A DNA stretch of 64,000 nucleotides from Trinickia fusca (lineage in GTDB: Bacteria > Pseudomonadota > Gammaproteobacteria > Burkholderiales > Burkholderiaceae): assembly GCF_003628145.1 (NCBI RefSeq), contig NZ_RBZV01000001.1, positions 1 through 64,000 on the forward strand, given 5' to 3'. Under the pieces are notes generated by a model that saw nothing but the letters and a program-made list of their open reading frames with translations, made no database searches and had not been told where the DNA came from. Of this stretch, positions 9,957 to 19,589 are shown piece by piece (positions within the stretch are counted from its first letter, which is position 1; each line of letters opens with the position of its first letter). Both the position numbers and the translations under genes were made by a program.

Positions 9957-10580
9957 TTACGCGCGCGGCGGTCGTTGCGCGCTCTTGGGCCGGAATGCCG
10001 CGACGACGTCCTCGTGCGTCGTGACGTACGGCCCACCAATCAGATCGATGCAGTACGGCACCGCCGCGAAGATGCCCGGCACCTTCACGGCGCCCGTCGC
10101 ATCGCGCAAGCCTTCGAGCGTTTCCTGAATCGACTTCGGCTGGCCGGGCAGGTTGATGATCAACGCCGCATGGTCAGCCGTCTCGCGAATGACCGCCACT
10201 TGACGCGAGAGGATCGCCGTCGGCACGAATTGCAGGCTGATCTGGCGCATCTGCTCGCCGAAACCCGGCATCTCCTTCGTCGCAACCGCCAGCGTGGCCT
10301 CGGGCGTGACGTCGCGCCGTGCCGGGCCCGTGCCGCCCGTCGTCAGCACGAGATCGCAGCCGAGCTCGTCGACGAGCTCGACGAGCGTCGCTGAAATCAA
10401 GGCGGGCTCGTCGGGAATCAGGCGGGTCTCGACGCGCCAAGGCGAGGCGAGCGTCTTTTGCAGCCACGCCTGAAGGGCCGGGATGCCCTTGTCTTCATAG
10501 ACGCCGCTCGTGGCACGGTCGCTGATCGAGACGAGCCCGATACGCACTTCGTCGGGATGGCTACGCTTCGCTATCGTCAT
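9957..10580 (-). CDS. mog: Molybdopterin adenylyltransferase
   Basis: A 207-residue protein of the MogA/MoaB family: [36 protein letters not shown] (substrate loop) and [17 protein letters not shown]. It adenylates molybdopterin before molybdenum insertion by MoeA. moaA, mobA and moeA are about 37 kb away in this window, so the pathway is split. Start ATG 10580 ([15 protein letters not shown]) is chosen; ATG 10628 would add a basic tail. Its 5' end overlaps the darP 3' end by 20 bases, so both are one transcript. Confidence 0.93.
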   Translation of the reverse strand: MTIAKRSHPDEVRIGLVSISDRATSGVYEDKGIPALQAWLQKTLASPWRVETRLIPDEPALISATLVELVDELGCDLVLTTGGTGPARRDVTPEATLAVATKEMPGFGEQMRQISLQFVPTAILSRQVAVIRETADHAALIINLPGQPKSIQETLEGLRDATGAVKVPGIFAAVPYCIDLIGGPYVTTHEDVVAAFRPKSAQRPPRA

Positions 10581-11178
10581 CGTCTTCGTCCGTCTCGCTG
10601 CCTTGCGCGTCGGCATCGGCGTGGCCACCCGCCGTGGTGCTGGCCGTCTTGATCCATTGGAACAGCTCGCGGAAGTAGCGCGGCGGCTTGCCTTGCTCCG
10701 CCTCCTTGCGCGCGTTGCGAATCAGCGTGCGGCCTGCCTGCGCGTCGGCGCCGGGATGCTTGCGCAAGAACTCGGTGAAGGCCGCGTCGTCGGCCAGCAG
10801 GCGCTCGCGTGCCTCTTCGATCCAGTGCAGGCGGGCCGTGTCGGCTTTGTTCACGCCGCGGTACGATTCGAGCGCCGTGCGCAGCGCGGCAGTTTCGGCT
10901 TCGGTCAGCGTGCGCATGACGCGGCCGATGTACTGGACCTGGCGGCGCTTGCCTTCGTGATCGGTGATGCGCCGTGCTTCGCGCACGGCGTCGGCGAGGC
11001 TCTCGGGCATCGGCATGCGTTTGAGCGCGTCTTTCGGCAGCTCGACGAGCGCGACGCCAAGCACTTGCAGTTCATGCATGTCGCGTTTGAGCTGCGATTT
11101 GCTGGGGCGGTCGTAGCCGGTTTCCTGGTCGGCCGCGCCGGCCTGGTCCATCGGTTGTATGCGGGTTTTGCGTGTCAT
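10561..11178 (-). CDS. darP: Ribosome biogenesis factor DarP (YjgA, DUF615)
   Basis: A 205-residue, highly charged, mostly helical protein with the DUF615 landmarks [42 protein letters not shown] and [15 protein letters not shown], and a C-terminal acidic tail ([12 protein letters not shown]). DarP acts in late 50S assembly, around the peptidyl transferase centre. Start ATG 11178 ([10 protein letters not shown]) matches relatives; earlier ATGs at 11187 and 11232 are less likely. It is divergent from pmbA. Confidence 0.93.
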   Translation of the reverse strand: MTRKTRIQPMDQAGAADQETGYDRPSKSQLKRDMHELQVLGVALVELPKDALKRMPMPESLADAVREARRITDHEGKRRQVQYIGRVMRTLTEAETAALRTALESYRGVNKADTARLHWIEEARERLLADDAAFTEFLRKHPGADAQAGRTLIRNARKEAEQGKPPRYFRELFQWIKTASTTAGGHADADAQGSETDEDDDDSEA

Positions 11179-11373
11179 GGGCGTCATTGTAGCGCGCGCG
11201 ATTGCCGCCGCCCGTGCCGTATGGCGTGCCACGCCGACATGTTTCGATACGATGCGGCGGCGCGGACCTTGCTATGATCGCGGGATGCAAACGACGGCCG
11301 CGCGCCGCCGCGTACTGCACGGTTCGTTCCGTGCCGTGGCGGGGCCGCGCGCCATGAGAACAGCTCTTACCGG

Positions 11374-12756
11374 ATGGCAACGACGATGGCAGCGGATACG
11401 GATACTTCACAACGCTTCTTCCCGCATACGCAAGACGAACTCAAGGAAATCGCCTCGGACATCCTGCGCCATGCGAAATCGCTGGGCGCAAGCGATGCCG
11501 CGACGGAAATCTCCGAAGGCGACGGCTTGTCGGTGTCGGTGCGCCGCGGCGAAGTCGAAACGATCGAACACAACCGCGACAAGATGGTCGGCGTGACGGT
11601 GTTCATCGGCACCAAGCGCGGCAATGCGAGCACCTCGGATTTCTCGAAGGAGGCGCTGCGCGATACGGTCGAGGCCGCTTACAACATCGCGCGCTTTACC
11701 GCCGAGGACGACTGTGCGGGGCTCGCCGAAGCCGAACTGCTCGAGACGGCGCCGCGCGATCTCGATCTCTACCACCCGTGGCATCTGGAGGCCGACGAAG
11801 CTGTCGAGATCGCGCGCCGCGCCGAGGATGCGGCGTTCGCGACCGATGGGCAGATCCGCAATTCCGAAGGCGCCAGCGTATCGGCACAGCATTCGCAGTT
11901 CGTGCTCGCCACATCGCGCGGCTTTCTGGCCGGCTATCCGTACTCGCGCCACTACATTTCGTGCGCGCCGATCGCGGGCAGCGGGCGCAACATGCAACGC
12001 GACGACTGGTACTCGTCCAAGCGCAGTGCGCACGAGCTGGCCCAGCCCGAGGCCATCGGGCGCTACGCGGCCGAGCGCGCGCTCGCGCGGCTTGGTGCGC
12101 GCAAGCTCGACACGCGCAAGGTGCCCGTGCTGTTCGAGGCGCCGCTCGCAGCCGGCCTGCTCGGCGCGTTCGTGCAGGCCACGAGCGGCGGCGCGCTGTA
12201 TCGCAAGACGTCGTTCCTCGTCGACAGCCTCGGCAAGCCGGTGTTCGCGCCGCACGTGCAGGTCGTCGAGGATCCGCACGTGGCACGCGCCATGGGCAGC
12301 GCGCCGTTCGACGAGGAAGGGGTGCGCACGCACCGGCGCGACGTCGTGAAGGACGGTGTCGTGCAGGGTTACTTCCTCTCGACGTATTCGGCGCGCAAGC
12401 TCGGCATGAAGACGACCGGCAATGCCGGCGGCTCGCACAACCTGTCGCTGCTCAGCTCCGCCACGCGAGCCGACGACGACTTCGAAGCGATGCTGAAGAA
12501 GCTCGATACGGGGCTGTTGCTGACGGAGCTGATGGGGCAGGGCGTCAACTATGTGACCGGCGACTATTCGCGTGGCGCCTCGGGCTTTTGGGTCGAAAAC
12601 GGCAAGATCCAGTACGCGGTCGAGGAAATCACGGTCGCGAGCACGCTGCAGGAGATGTTCAGGAACATCGTCGCGATCGGCGCCGACACGATCGTGCGCG
12701 GCACCAAGCACACAGGCTCGGTGCTCATCGAGCGCATGACGATCGCGGGGCAGTGA
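11374..12756 (+). CDS. pmbA: Metalloprotease PmbA/TldE
   Basis: A 460-residue member of the TldD/TldE family: the N-terminal domain has SVSVRRGEVETIEHNRDK, and the C-terminal half has TGNAGGSHNLSLLS, GQGVNYVTGDYSRGASGFWVENG and GTKHTGSVLIERM. TldD-TldE acts as a peptidase in microcin maturation and CcdA turnover. In this pair TldD carries the HExxxH zinc site, and this protein lacks it, as TldE should. ATG 11374 or 11386 are both possible. It converges on folA with a 28-base gap. Confidence 0.94.
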   Translation: MATTMAADTDTSQRFFPHTQDELKEIASDILRHAKSLGASDAATEISEGDGLSVSVRRGEVETIEHNRDKMVGVTVFIGTKRGNASTSDFSKEALRDTVEAAYNIARFTAEDDCAGLAEAELLETAPRDLDLYHPWHLEADEAVEIARRAEDAAFATDGQIRNSEGASVSAQHSQFVLATSRGFLAGYPYSRHYISCAPIAGSGRNMQRDDWYSSKRSAHELAQPEAIGRYAAERALARLGARKLDTRKVPVLFEAPLAAGLLGAFVQATSGGALYRKTSFLVDSLGKPVFAPHVQVVEDPHVARAMGSAPFDEEGVRTHRRDVVKDGVVQGYFLSTYSARKLGMKTTGNAGGSHNLSLLSSATRADDDFEAMLKKLDTGLLLTELMGQGVNYVTGDYSRGASGFWVENGKIQYAVEEITVASTLQEMFRNIVAIGADTIVRGTKHTGSVLIERMTIAGQ

Positions 12757-12784
12757 TCGAGCCGCGCTGGCCCGCGCGTTGGCG

Positions 12785-13300
12785 TCAGCCGGCGCGGGTC
12801 ACGCGACCGATACGCTGATAAACGACGCGCGCGTAATCGAAACCGTCAGGGCCTTCGGCGCGGAGCGTTTCGTGCGAGACGGCTTCCCATTGCGACGGGT
12901 CCGGTGCGGGGAAGGTCGCATCGCCTTCGAAATCGGCGTCGATTTCGGTAATGATGAGTTTGTCCGCGTAGCCGATGCCTTCGCGGTAGAGCTGCGTGCC
13001 GCCGATCAGGAACGCTTCAGGCGCGTCGCCGGCTTGCGCGAGCGCAAGCGCTTCGACGATGCCGGCGGCCGTGTCGCAGCCTTCGAAGTGCCGCGTCGCA
13101 TCGCGCGTCACGACGATGTTACGGCGGCCCGGCAGCGGGCGGCCGATCGATTCGTGCGTCTTGCGGCCCATGATGATGGGCGCGCCCATCGTCGTGCGCT
13201 TGAAGAACGCGAGGTCTTCGGGCAAATGCCACGGGAGTTGGTTGTCGCGGCCGATCACGCCGTTGCGGGCGCGAGCGACGATTACAGTCAGCGTCGTCAT
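12785..13300 (-). CDS. folA: Dihydrofolate reductase
   Basis: A 171-residue DHFR: the N-terminal [37 protein letters not shown] holds the Met20 loop and catalytic Asp/Glu region, followed by [25 protein letters not shown] and [12 protein letters not shown]. It regenerates tetrahydrofolate, the partner reaction of thyA. The reading frame is open far upstream, but the family begins at ATG 13300. In this genome folA and thyA are 10 kb apart, with the amyloid island between them. Confidence 0.97.
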   Translation of the reverse strand: MTTLTVIVARARNGVIGRDNQLPWHLPEDLAFFKRTTMGAPIIMGRKTHESIGRPLPGRRNIVVTRDATRHFEGCDTAAGIVEALALAQAGDAPEAFLIGGTQLYREGIGYADKLIITEIDADFEGDATFPAPDPSQWEAVSHETLRAEGPDGFDYARVVYQRIGRVTRAG

Positions 13301-13463
13301 CGAGAAAAAACCTGGGAACGTAAGAGCCGGGTGCCGCGATTTTACGCGAGGCGGCGCGCGCATTGTTTCGCCCACGCGTGCAGAGGCATGCACATCGCGC
13401 GCGAAACGACACGTTGGTACCGCACATCGTGTGTGTGCAGTGGGGTGCAGTGAGGCGCAGCGC

Positions 13464-14966
13464 TTATGCGTGGGGCGGCTCGTCGGTGCCGTTCGCGTGC
13501 GGCGTTGTTCGGTCGTGCTCCGGTTTGTCGTGCTCGGGGGCGGCGGGATCGCGCAGGCCGTGTGCACCCATCAGCCGATACAGCGTCACGCGCGAGATGC
13601 CGAGATCGATCGCCGCTTCGTTGAGGCGATGACGATGCCGCAGCAGCGCCGCTTCGATCGCACGCTTTTCGGCGGCGTCGCGCGCTTGGGAGAGCGTGAG
13701 CGTTTCTTGCACCGCGAACTGCCCGAGGTCGAGATCTTCGGCGCCGATCAGCTTGCCTTCGGCCATCACGATCGCGCGCCGTACGCGATTGATCAGCTCG
13801 CGCACGTTGCCGGGCCACGTATAGCTGTGCATCGCCTGCACCGCGGATGGCGAGAAGCCCCGAATCTTGCGTGTGCTGTCGGCCTTGAACTTGTGCAGGA
13901 TGTGATGCGCGAGGATTTCGATGTCCTTGCCGCGCGCACGTAACGGCGGTTCGTCGAGGCGCAGCACGCAGAGGCGATGAAACAGGTCCGCGCGAAAACG
14001 GCCGTCGCGCATTGCGCCTTCGAGATCGACGTGCGTCGCCGAAATCACGCGCACGTCCACGGCGATCGACTCATGTCCGCCAAGCCGCTCGATCTTGCCT
14101 TCCTGCAGGAAACGCAACAGGCTCGCCTGGCTCTCGAGCGGCAGGTCGCCGATTTCGTCGAGAAACAGCGTGCCGCCGTCGGCTGCTTCGACGCGGCCGA
14201 TCTTGCGTTGATTGGCGCCCGTGAACGCGCCGCGCTCATAGCCGAACAGTTCGGACTGCAACAGATGATGCGGAATCGCGCCGCAGTTGATCGCGACGAA
14301 CTGCGCCTTGCGCCGCGGCGAGCGCTCGTGGATCGCGACGGCCGTCAGCTCTTTGCCCGTGCCCGATTCGCCGGAGATGAACACCGGCGCGTCGGTGGCG
14401 GCCACCTTGCGGATCATGCGAAAGAGCTGCTGCATCGCCTCGCACGTGCCGACCATTTCCGCGTCGCCGGCCGTGGCGAGTCCCGCCGCCATGTCGAGGT
14501 CGCACAGCGTCACCATGCCGAGCGCGTGGCCGACGAGATAATCGACGCTCGCATGGGCAGCCGGCAGCTTCAGGTAGTCGAAGCAGTAGTGGCGGATGAG
14601 GCGCCGCACGTCGGGGTCAAGGAGGCGCTCGCTGCTTGCGAGTGCGATCCAGCCGATTTGCTGCTGGCGCAGACTCGCGTCGAGCGTGGCGAGGTCGCGC
14701 GCGGTGAGCTGGGTCATGTCGACGATGCCGACGCCCGGTACGTCGGGCTTCACGTGACGCGCGCAATCGCTGGCCGAGCGTGCGAGCGTGACTTGCCAGC
14801 CACGGCTCGCGAGATACTCGACGAGCGCCTGGTCGGGTTCGCGCGCCACATAAACCAGCGAGCGCGTATCGGCTTGCCGGCCGTCTTCGGCCGCGCCCGC
14901 CAGCGATAGCCGCGGCCCGCCCGGTGGGCACGACACGATCGTTGTCAGATGAGATGTGTCTCGCAC
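13464..14966 (-). CDS. sigma-54-dependent activator, VpsR-like (amyloid island, operon-terminal)
   Basis: About 500 residues: an N-terminal VpsR-like receiver domain ([20 protein letters not shown] onwards), a central AAA+ domain (Walker A GESGTGKE, the sigma-54 contact loop GAFTGA, Walker [12 protein letters not shown], arginine finger region [15 protein letters not shown]) and a C-terminal Fis-type HTH ([21 protein letters not shown]). The intact GAFTGA says it works with RpoN. It is closely similar throughout to the activator at 21670. GTG 14966, 16 bases after the stop of the barrel gene, is a plausible start. ATG 15029 would overlap that gene by 47 bases and add 21 unlike residues. Placement suggests it is the last gene of the island operon. 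Confidence 0.88.
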   Translation of the reverse strand: MRDTSHLTTIVSCPPGGPRLSLAGAAEDGRQADTRSLVYVAREPDQALVEYLASRGWQVTLARSASDCARHVKPDVPGVGIVDMTQLTARDLATLDASLRQQQIGWIALASSERLLDPDVRRLIRHYCFDYLKLPAAHASVDYLVGHALGMVTLCDLDMAAGLATAGDAEMVGTCEAMQQLFRMIRKVAATDAPVFISGESGTGKELTAVAIHERSPRRKAQFVAINCGAIPHHLLQSELFGYERGAFTGANQRKIGRVEAADGGTLFLDEIGDLPLESQASLLRFLQEGKIERLGGHESIAVDVRVISATHVDLEGAMRDGRFRADLFHRLCVLRLDEPPLRARGKDIEILAHHILHKFKADSTRKIRGFSPSAVQAMHSYTWPGNVRELINRVRRAIVMAEGKLIGAEDLDLGQFAVQETLTLSQARDAAEKRAIEAALLRHRHRLNEAAIDLGISRVTLYRLMGAHGLRDPAAPEHDKPEHDRTTPHANGTDEPPHA

Positions 14967-14982
14967 GATGCACCCGTCATGG

Positions 14983-16407
14983 TCAGAAGGTATACGGGAA
15001 CCGCACGCCGACCACGAAGTTCGGCGCATCGGGCGTGAGCCCGATCGACACCGATCCGTTGATCGTCAGATGCTTGTTCACGACATGGTTCAAGCCGAAA
15101 TTCAGCGCCGCGGCGACCGTTTCGCTGCCCGGCACCTTTTGCCAACCCTGGCCCGGTGCCTGCGTCTGGCTTTGCGGTTCGATCGCCATCGTGTACGACA
15201 CGCTGGCCGAGTCTTTCTCCGAGAACGCGAGCGCCATGCCCGCGCCCCATTGCACGATGTCGCCGAGCTTGACCTTCGCCGGCTCTGTCTGGCCGACCGT
15301 CGACGAAATGTCGGCAAACGAGCGTGCAACGTTATACGTGTACGACAGGCTGCCGAACAGCACGACCGGATCGTAGGTCTTGAGTACCGACAGGCCGCCC
15401 GTGATACTCCAGAAGCCCGTGCCGGTCGGCAGCTTGCTCGGGGCGACGAGGTTCGTGTTGTTCGGGTCCACCTGCACGAGCTTGATGCCGAACGGCGACG
15501 TACCTGTGGGCGCCTTGACGCGTACGCTGCCGACGATGTCGGGCCAATTCGCGTGTTCTTTGACGAACTGGTAGTAGAGCCCGAAGTTGACGTCGCCGAG
15601 CGCGTTCGAGCTCCCCGACGCGTCGGACAGCGAATTGGCCGCGGTGCCCGCGCCGCCGACGATGAAGTTGCTGTGCCGGTAGATGTACGGCACGTCGACG
15701 TCGACACTGATGCGGTCGGTCAGGCCATAGCGCGTATCGAGGTCGGCCATCACCTGATGCGATTTCGTCTCGCCCAGATTGATGTTGCCGAGGAAGATCG
15801 CGTCGAGCGCGAGGAAGCCCGAAAGCTGCAACTGGCGGCGATCGTAGTAGGTGTCGCTGATGCCCCAGTCGAGCGTGAGCTTGCGATCGAACAGAGGTGC
15901 GTGCTCGCGTTGTACGACGGCGCTCTCGGCTTCGGTGCGCGCCGGCTGGGCCGCCTTTTGCGTCGTTCCCACCGCAGTGCCGTCGTTGCCGCTCGTGGTG
16001 GGAACGGGCGGGGTGGCCGGCACGCCGGTCGCCGTTTCGCCCGCGCTCTTCGGGCCAGGGGCGCCAGGGGCCGTTTGCGCGAGCGGCGGCAGAGACGGTT
16101 GCGGATCGGGCGCGCCGTCGCCGCCGGGCATCGCGCTGCTGTCAGGGCGCGCGCTGACGTCGGGGCCGCTCACGCCGCGGCCGCGCTGCGCCATTTCGAG
16201 CTCGACGACCTGCTGCTCGAGTGCGTGGATCTGACGCTGCTGCTGATCGACGAGACGCATCAGCATGTCGAGCCGCGTGGCCAGTGGTTGATCGGCTAGC
16301 GCTTGCGCGCAAGCGGGCTGGGCCAGCGCAAGCAGCATGGCCGTGGCCGGTATCGCTGCGCTGGCGCGCGGGGCGGCGAGCCGCCTCCTCGATGAGTGAT
16401 TCGACAT
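14983..16407 (-). CDS. FapF-like outer-membrane export pore
   Basis: A 474-residue protein: a signal peptide (about 1-35, ending ACAQ-A), a short coiled coil (about 44-72, LDMLMRLVDQQQRQIHALEQ), a Pro/Gly/Ala-rich linker (73-165), then an amphipathic beta-strand-rich barrel from about 170 to a C-terminal Phe (FPYTF). This layout is that of FapF, the trimeric pore that secretes Fap amyloid subunits, with its periplasmic coiled coil and plug. It is last of the seven structural genes, as fapF is in Pseudomonas. A generic transporter barrel cannot be excluded from sequence alone. It is preceded by a 123-base gap, the largest inside the operon. Confidence 0.75.
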   Translation of the reverse strand: MSNHSSRRRLAAPRASAAIPATAMLLALAQPACAQALADQPLATRLDMLMRLVDQQQRQIHALEQQVVELEMAQRGRGVSGPDVSARPDSSAMPGGDGAPDPQPSLPPLAQTAPGAPGPKSAGETATGVPATPPVPTTSGNDGTAVGTTQKAAQPARTEAESAVVQREHAPLFDRKLTLDWGISDTYYDRRQLQLSGFLALDAIFLGNINLGETKSHQVMADLDTRYGLTDRISVDVDVPYIYRHSNFIVGGAGTAANSLSDASGSSNALGDVNFGLYYQFVKEHANWPDIVGSVRVKAPTGTSPFGIKLVQVDPNNTNLVAPSKLPTGTGFWSITGGLSVLKTYDPVVLFGSLSYTYNVARSFADISSTVGQTEPAKVKLGDIVQWGAGMALAFSEKDSASVSYTMAIEPQSQTQAPGQGWQKVPGSETVAAALNFGLNHVVNKHLTINGSVSIGLTPDAPNFVVGVRFPYTF

Positions 16408-16530
16408 TGTCGTTCCCCCGGTTTCCGGCGTCGCGAGCGATTGTTGCCTCGGGCTCGCGCGCCGATTTGGTCTGCTTGTTCGATATGGTCGGTCCTGTGT
16501 TCTGCTCCCGCGCGGCCAGGGTCGCGCGCG

Positions 16531-17382
16531 TCATCTCCTTGCTATCGCGGCGTTTTGCAACGCCTGAAGGACGCCGAGCTGGCGCAATAGCGCACTCGAC
16601 ATCTGCTGTGTCTGCAGGCTCAGCACCAGTCGATTCGTCACCGCCTGGCCGTTGCCTGCGACTTGAAGCAATTGCGCGATCGAGCCCGGTTGCTGGGCGC
16701 TACCCGGCGCGATGGTCTGCGTGGCGACGCCGGCCGGCGTGTTCAACGCCAGCGAGATGCCACTGTTGCCGATGGCGACGCTCGCTGTGATGCTGCCGGA
16801 GGTATCGCTTGCGCTTGCGCTGCCGATCCCGGTTCCGCTTCCGCTTCCGCTCGCGCTCGCTGCATGCGTGCCGGCGAGCGGTGCCGTGCTCGCGCCGTTG
16901 TAGTCGATGACGGCCGAATTGGTCCCGACGTTGTTGTCGCCGGCCACTTGCGTGATCTGCGATACGCCGTTCACCGAGACGTTCTGGCCGCCGGTCGCGA
17001 CGGCTGCCGTGTTTGCGCCGTTGTCGCCGACGCCACCGCGGACATGGGCGGACGTGTGCACATGAACCTGATCGTTGCGCGGGGCGGCCGCGTCGACCGC
17101 GATCGACGCTTGCGCGACAGCCGCCGCATGGTTCGGCATGTGCCACTTGGAGACGACGTCCAGCACGAAACCCGAGATCGCCTCGGCGCCCGGGTTCTTG
17201 CCCGTCTGGCGCGCGAGCACGTCGTCGCCGACGCTCTGCCAGCGCACCGCTTGCGCGTCGGCGCCGAGCGATGCGAGAAACTCCGGAGTCGAAGCGCTGT
17301 GCTCGCTGGCACCGGCGCCGCTGGCGAAGCCAAATGTCGCCATGTATAAAGCAAGACTCGCGGAGGAAAGTAGACGCTTCAT
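16531..17382 (-). CDS. FapE-like secreted repeat protein
   Basis: A 283-residue protein with a signal peptide (1-25, ending AGASEH). It is rich in Ala, Gly, Ser, Asn and Val. Two related segments, QITQVAGDNNVGTNSAVIDY (about 138-157) and QLLQVAGNGQAVTNRLVL (about 239-256), resemble weak forms of the amyloid repeat of its upstream neighbours. A Gly/Ser track (about 173-197) separates them. Position between the peptidase and the pore matches fapE, a minor fibril component. I do not see an enzyme motif. The start lies 6 bases after the peptidase stop, so the two are translationally linked. Confidence 0.6.
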   Translation of the reverse strand: MKRLLSSASLALYMATFGFASGAGASEHSASTPEFLASLGADAQAVRWQSVGDDVLARQTGKNPGAEAISGFVLDVVSKWHMPNHAAAVAQASIAVDAAAPRNDQVHVHTSAHVRGGVGDNGANTAAVATGGQNVSVNGVSQITQVAGDNNVGTNSAVIDYNGASTAPLAGTHAASASGSGSGTGIGSASASDTSGSITASVAIGNSGISLALNTPAGVATQTIAPGSAQQPGSIAQLLQVAGNGQAVTNRLVLSLQTQQMSSALLRQLGVLQALQNAAIARR

Positions 17383-17388
17383 GATCAG

Positions 17389-18096
17389 TCAGAACCAGTC
17401 TGCCTTGGAAAGTCCGTAATCGACAAAAGGCGTCGCGGCGGTGCTGTTCGCGAGCGCTCGCTCGCGCAGCTTCAACGCCAGCGAGACGTTGTCTTCCAGC
17501 AGCGGAGAGTCCTCCCTGAAGGGTTGCCCGAGGATCGCGAACACGAGGCCGTTCCAGCTCTCGACGAAGTCCTGCTCGAGCACGATGCGATTGCCGAGCG
17601 CGGGGTCCGCGATGAAAATGCGGCCGTTCTCGGCATGCTTGACGATGACGAAGTGCTCGTAGCCCTGCATGTTCATCAGGACGAGTACGGGAATCCTCAG
17701 GTGATAGAGCGCGTCGGCGTTGACGCGAAAGCCGCGGCCGTGCAGCCCGATCGTCTCGACGAACTTCTTCATGTCGAGCATCGAGAAGCCGTTCTTGACG
17801 ACGACCTCCGGTGTCGAGAAGGCCATCATCCGACGAATCAGTTCGGCCTCCGGAATGTCGATACCGTAGCCATAGCGCAGCAGCGTCGCGAGTGCAGCCG
17901 AACCGCAGCTGTAGTCGTATTGCTGACTGACGATGTGGCCGTATCGAATGTCTCGCATCGAGCGCACCGTTTTGTGAAGTGGCACGCCTGCAAGCGTAGA
18001 CGTATCAACTGTGGATTGCGCGTTGCTTGGCGCACATATCGCGACGCACGCGAGCGTCGCGACGAGGCGCCATGCCGAGAGCGGATACCCGGACAT
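17389..18096 (-). CDS. FapD-like C39-family cysteine peptidase
   Basis: A 235-residue secreted protein with a signal peptide (about 1-27, ending PSNAQ). It has a papain-like C39 site: Q59, C64 in QYDYSCGSAALATLL, H148 in GYEHFVIVK and D164 in ADPALGNR. C39 peptidases cleave after double-Gly-type leaders, and FapD is the dedicated peptidase of the Fap pathway, needed for subunit export. There is no ABC transporter part, so it acts free in the periplasm. It lies between the putative major subunit gene and the FapE-like gene, the fapD position. A strong hairpin precedes it. Confidence 0.82.
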   Translation of the reverse strand: MSGYPLSAWRLVATLACVAICAPSNAQSTVDTSTLAGVPLHKTVRSMRDIRYGHIVSQQYDYSCGSAALATLLRYGYGIDIPEAELIRRMMAFSTPEVVVKNGFSMLDMKKFVETIGLHGRGFRVNADALYHLRIPVLVLMNMQGYEHFVIVKHAENGRIFIADPALGNRIVLEQDFVESWNGLVFAILGQPFREDSPLLEDNVSLALKLRERALANSTAATPFVDYGLSKADWF

Positions 18097-18116
18097 GCTC
18101 GTTTCCCCCGAAAGGC

Positions 18117-18145
18117 GTACCGGCCGCTTGGGGCGCGGCCGGTAC
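18117..18145 (-). promoter_or_regulatory. Intercistronic hairpin between the fapC-like and fapD-like genes
   Basis: Perfect 11-base arms (GTACCGGCCGC at 18117-18127 and its complement at 18135-18145) with a 7-base loop lie in the 68-base gap. No T-run follows on the minus strand, so it is more likely an mRNA-stabilising or attenuating element than a full terminator. It would favour expression of the upstream subunit genes. Structure is seen; role is inferred. Confidence 0.6.
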
Positions 18146-18164
18146 CGGCTGCAAGAGCCCTACG

Positions 18165-19559
18165 TCAATGGCTCATGTTCGTCGCTGCGATCGCGAGGCC
18201 GTTGTGCTGCAGATTGCCCGCACCGCCCGCGATGTTCACGCCGATGTTGCCCATCGAGTTCTGCAACGCGCCCGCACCGAGCGAGGCCGTGCCTTGGAAC
18301 GTGCCGTTGAACGACATCGCGGCCGATTGCGAGTTTTGATCGGTCGCGGCCATCGCGACCGCCGAAGCGCTGCCCGGGTTCAGGTTGGTCGTCGAGGCGG
18401 CGAGGCTGTTGTTCTGCACGTTCCCCACGCCGGCCGAGACGTTCACGCCCACGTTGCCCGAGACGTTTTGCAGCGAGAAGTCGCCGACCGACGCATTGAG
18501 TGCGAAGTTGTTGATCTGCGCGGTGCCGCCCGAGCTCTGGTTGTTGAAGATCTGTGCGTTGCCGAACACATTGCCTGCATCGACCGAGGCGAGCGAGGTG
18601 TCGTTGCTTTGGGCGTTATCGATGCCTTCGGCCACGTTGATGCCGATGTTGCCCGATGCGCCGTTGCCCGAGCCTGTGCCGGTCATCGCGTTCAGCTCGC
18701 CGGGCTTTTGCGTGTCGATGTAGGTGGTGACGCTGCCTTGCGTCTCGACGTTCTTCCACGACTTGGATTCACCCGAGCCCCACACCGCGGCATAGCCCTT
18801 CTTGTTCGTTTCGCTCCATTGAGCCGAGCTGGACGCCTGCTCCTTGGACCACTTCGCTCCCGAGCCCTGATTGGCCGAGAAGCTCCACTTCACGTGGTCA
18901 CCCGAGCCCTTCGCCGAGCTCGAGGCGCTCGCCGAGCTCGAGGTGTCCTGGTAGCCGGCCGTGGCGGCGTTCACCGTGACGCTGTCCATATCGGTCTTGC
19001 TGCCCGAGCCCGAATGACGCCCGTTGTGATGGGCATAGGTATAGCTGTCGCTCGAGTTCACGCTCAGCGCGGCATAGGCGGCCGAGTCTTCGCCCGTATG
19101 GCTCGTGCTGTTCGACGAGCTCGACGACTGCTTGTCGTAGGCGTAGCCGCCCCCGGAGACGGCGCTCTTCTCGTTGTGATACCCATAGGACGAGGAGGCC
19201 TGCGCGGACTCGGAGAACGACTTGGAGCCCGATTCGGTGCTCACGCTGGCCGAGAACTTGTAGCCGTTTTCGGTGGACGACTGCGAGCCGACGTCGATCG
19301 TCTTGGTGACGGTGCCGACCGTGTAGGTCTGCGGCGGCGGGTCGAGTGTTGCGTTGACCGACACGGCCTGCGTGTTGTCGACCACGGCACCGACCGTGCT
19401 CGACACGCTGACGTGGCCGAACAGCCTGACGCTGCCGTCGATGTCCATGTTTTCGCTCACGGCCGTCGAGTTGAAGATGTACGGATCCGCGATGTGATGC
19501 GCGAAGGCTGCGCCGGATGCGGTTGCGAGGACGGCCGCTGCGATGATTGTGCGTTTCAT
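18165..19559 (-). CDS. FapC-like amyloid subunit (putative major fibre protein)
   Basis: A 464-residue secreted protein with a clean signal peptide (1-20, ATASGAAFA-H). The C-terminal third carries three copies of a repeat of about 22 residues: GNIGINVAEGIDNAQSND (from 303), GNVGVNVSAGVGNVQNNS (from 368) and GNIGVNIAGGAGNLQHNG (from 437), spaced by linkers of 45-50 residues. Three such GVNVAAGxGNxQxN repeats with linkers are the hallmark of FapC/FapB. Unusually, a 180-residue Ser/Tyr/Gly-rich stretch (about 95-270) precedes them. Cys is absent. It is the largest repeat protein of the operon and so the likely main fibre subunit. A generic adhesin is the alternative. Confidence 0.75.
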   Translation of the reverse strand: MKRTIIAAAVLATASGAAFAHHIADPYIFNSTAVSENMDIDGSVRLFGHVSVSSTVGAVVDNTQAVSVNATLDPPPQTYTVGTVTKTIDVGSQSSTENGYKFSASVSTESGSKSFSESAQASSSYGYHNEKSAVSGGGYAYDKQSSSSSNSTSHTGEDSAAYAALSVNSSDSYTYAHHNGRHSGSGSKTDMDSVTVNAATAGYQDTSSSASASSSAKGSGDHVKWSFSANQGSGAKWSKEQASSSAQWSETNKKGYAAVWGSGESKSWKNVETQGSVTTYIDTQKPGELNAMTGTGSGNGASGNIGINVAEGIDNAQSNDTSLASVDAGNVFGNAQIFNNQSSGGTAQINNFALNASVGDFSLQNVSGNVGVNVSAGVGNVQNNSLAASTTNLNPGSASAVAMAATDQNSQSAAMSFNGTFQGTASLGAGALQNSMGNIGVNIAGGAGNLQHNGLAIAATNMSH

Positions 19560-19589
19560 GATGACGCTCCGATACCAAGGGTTGCTGCG

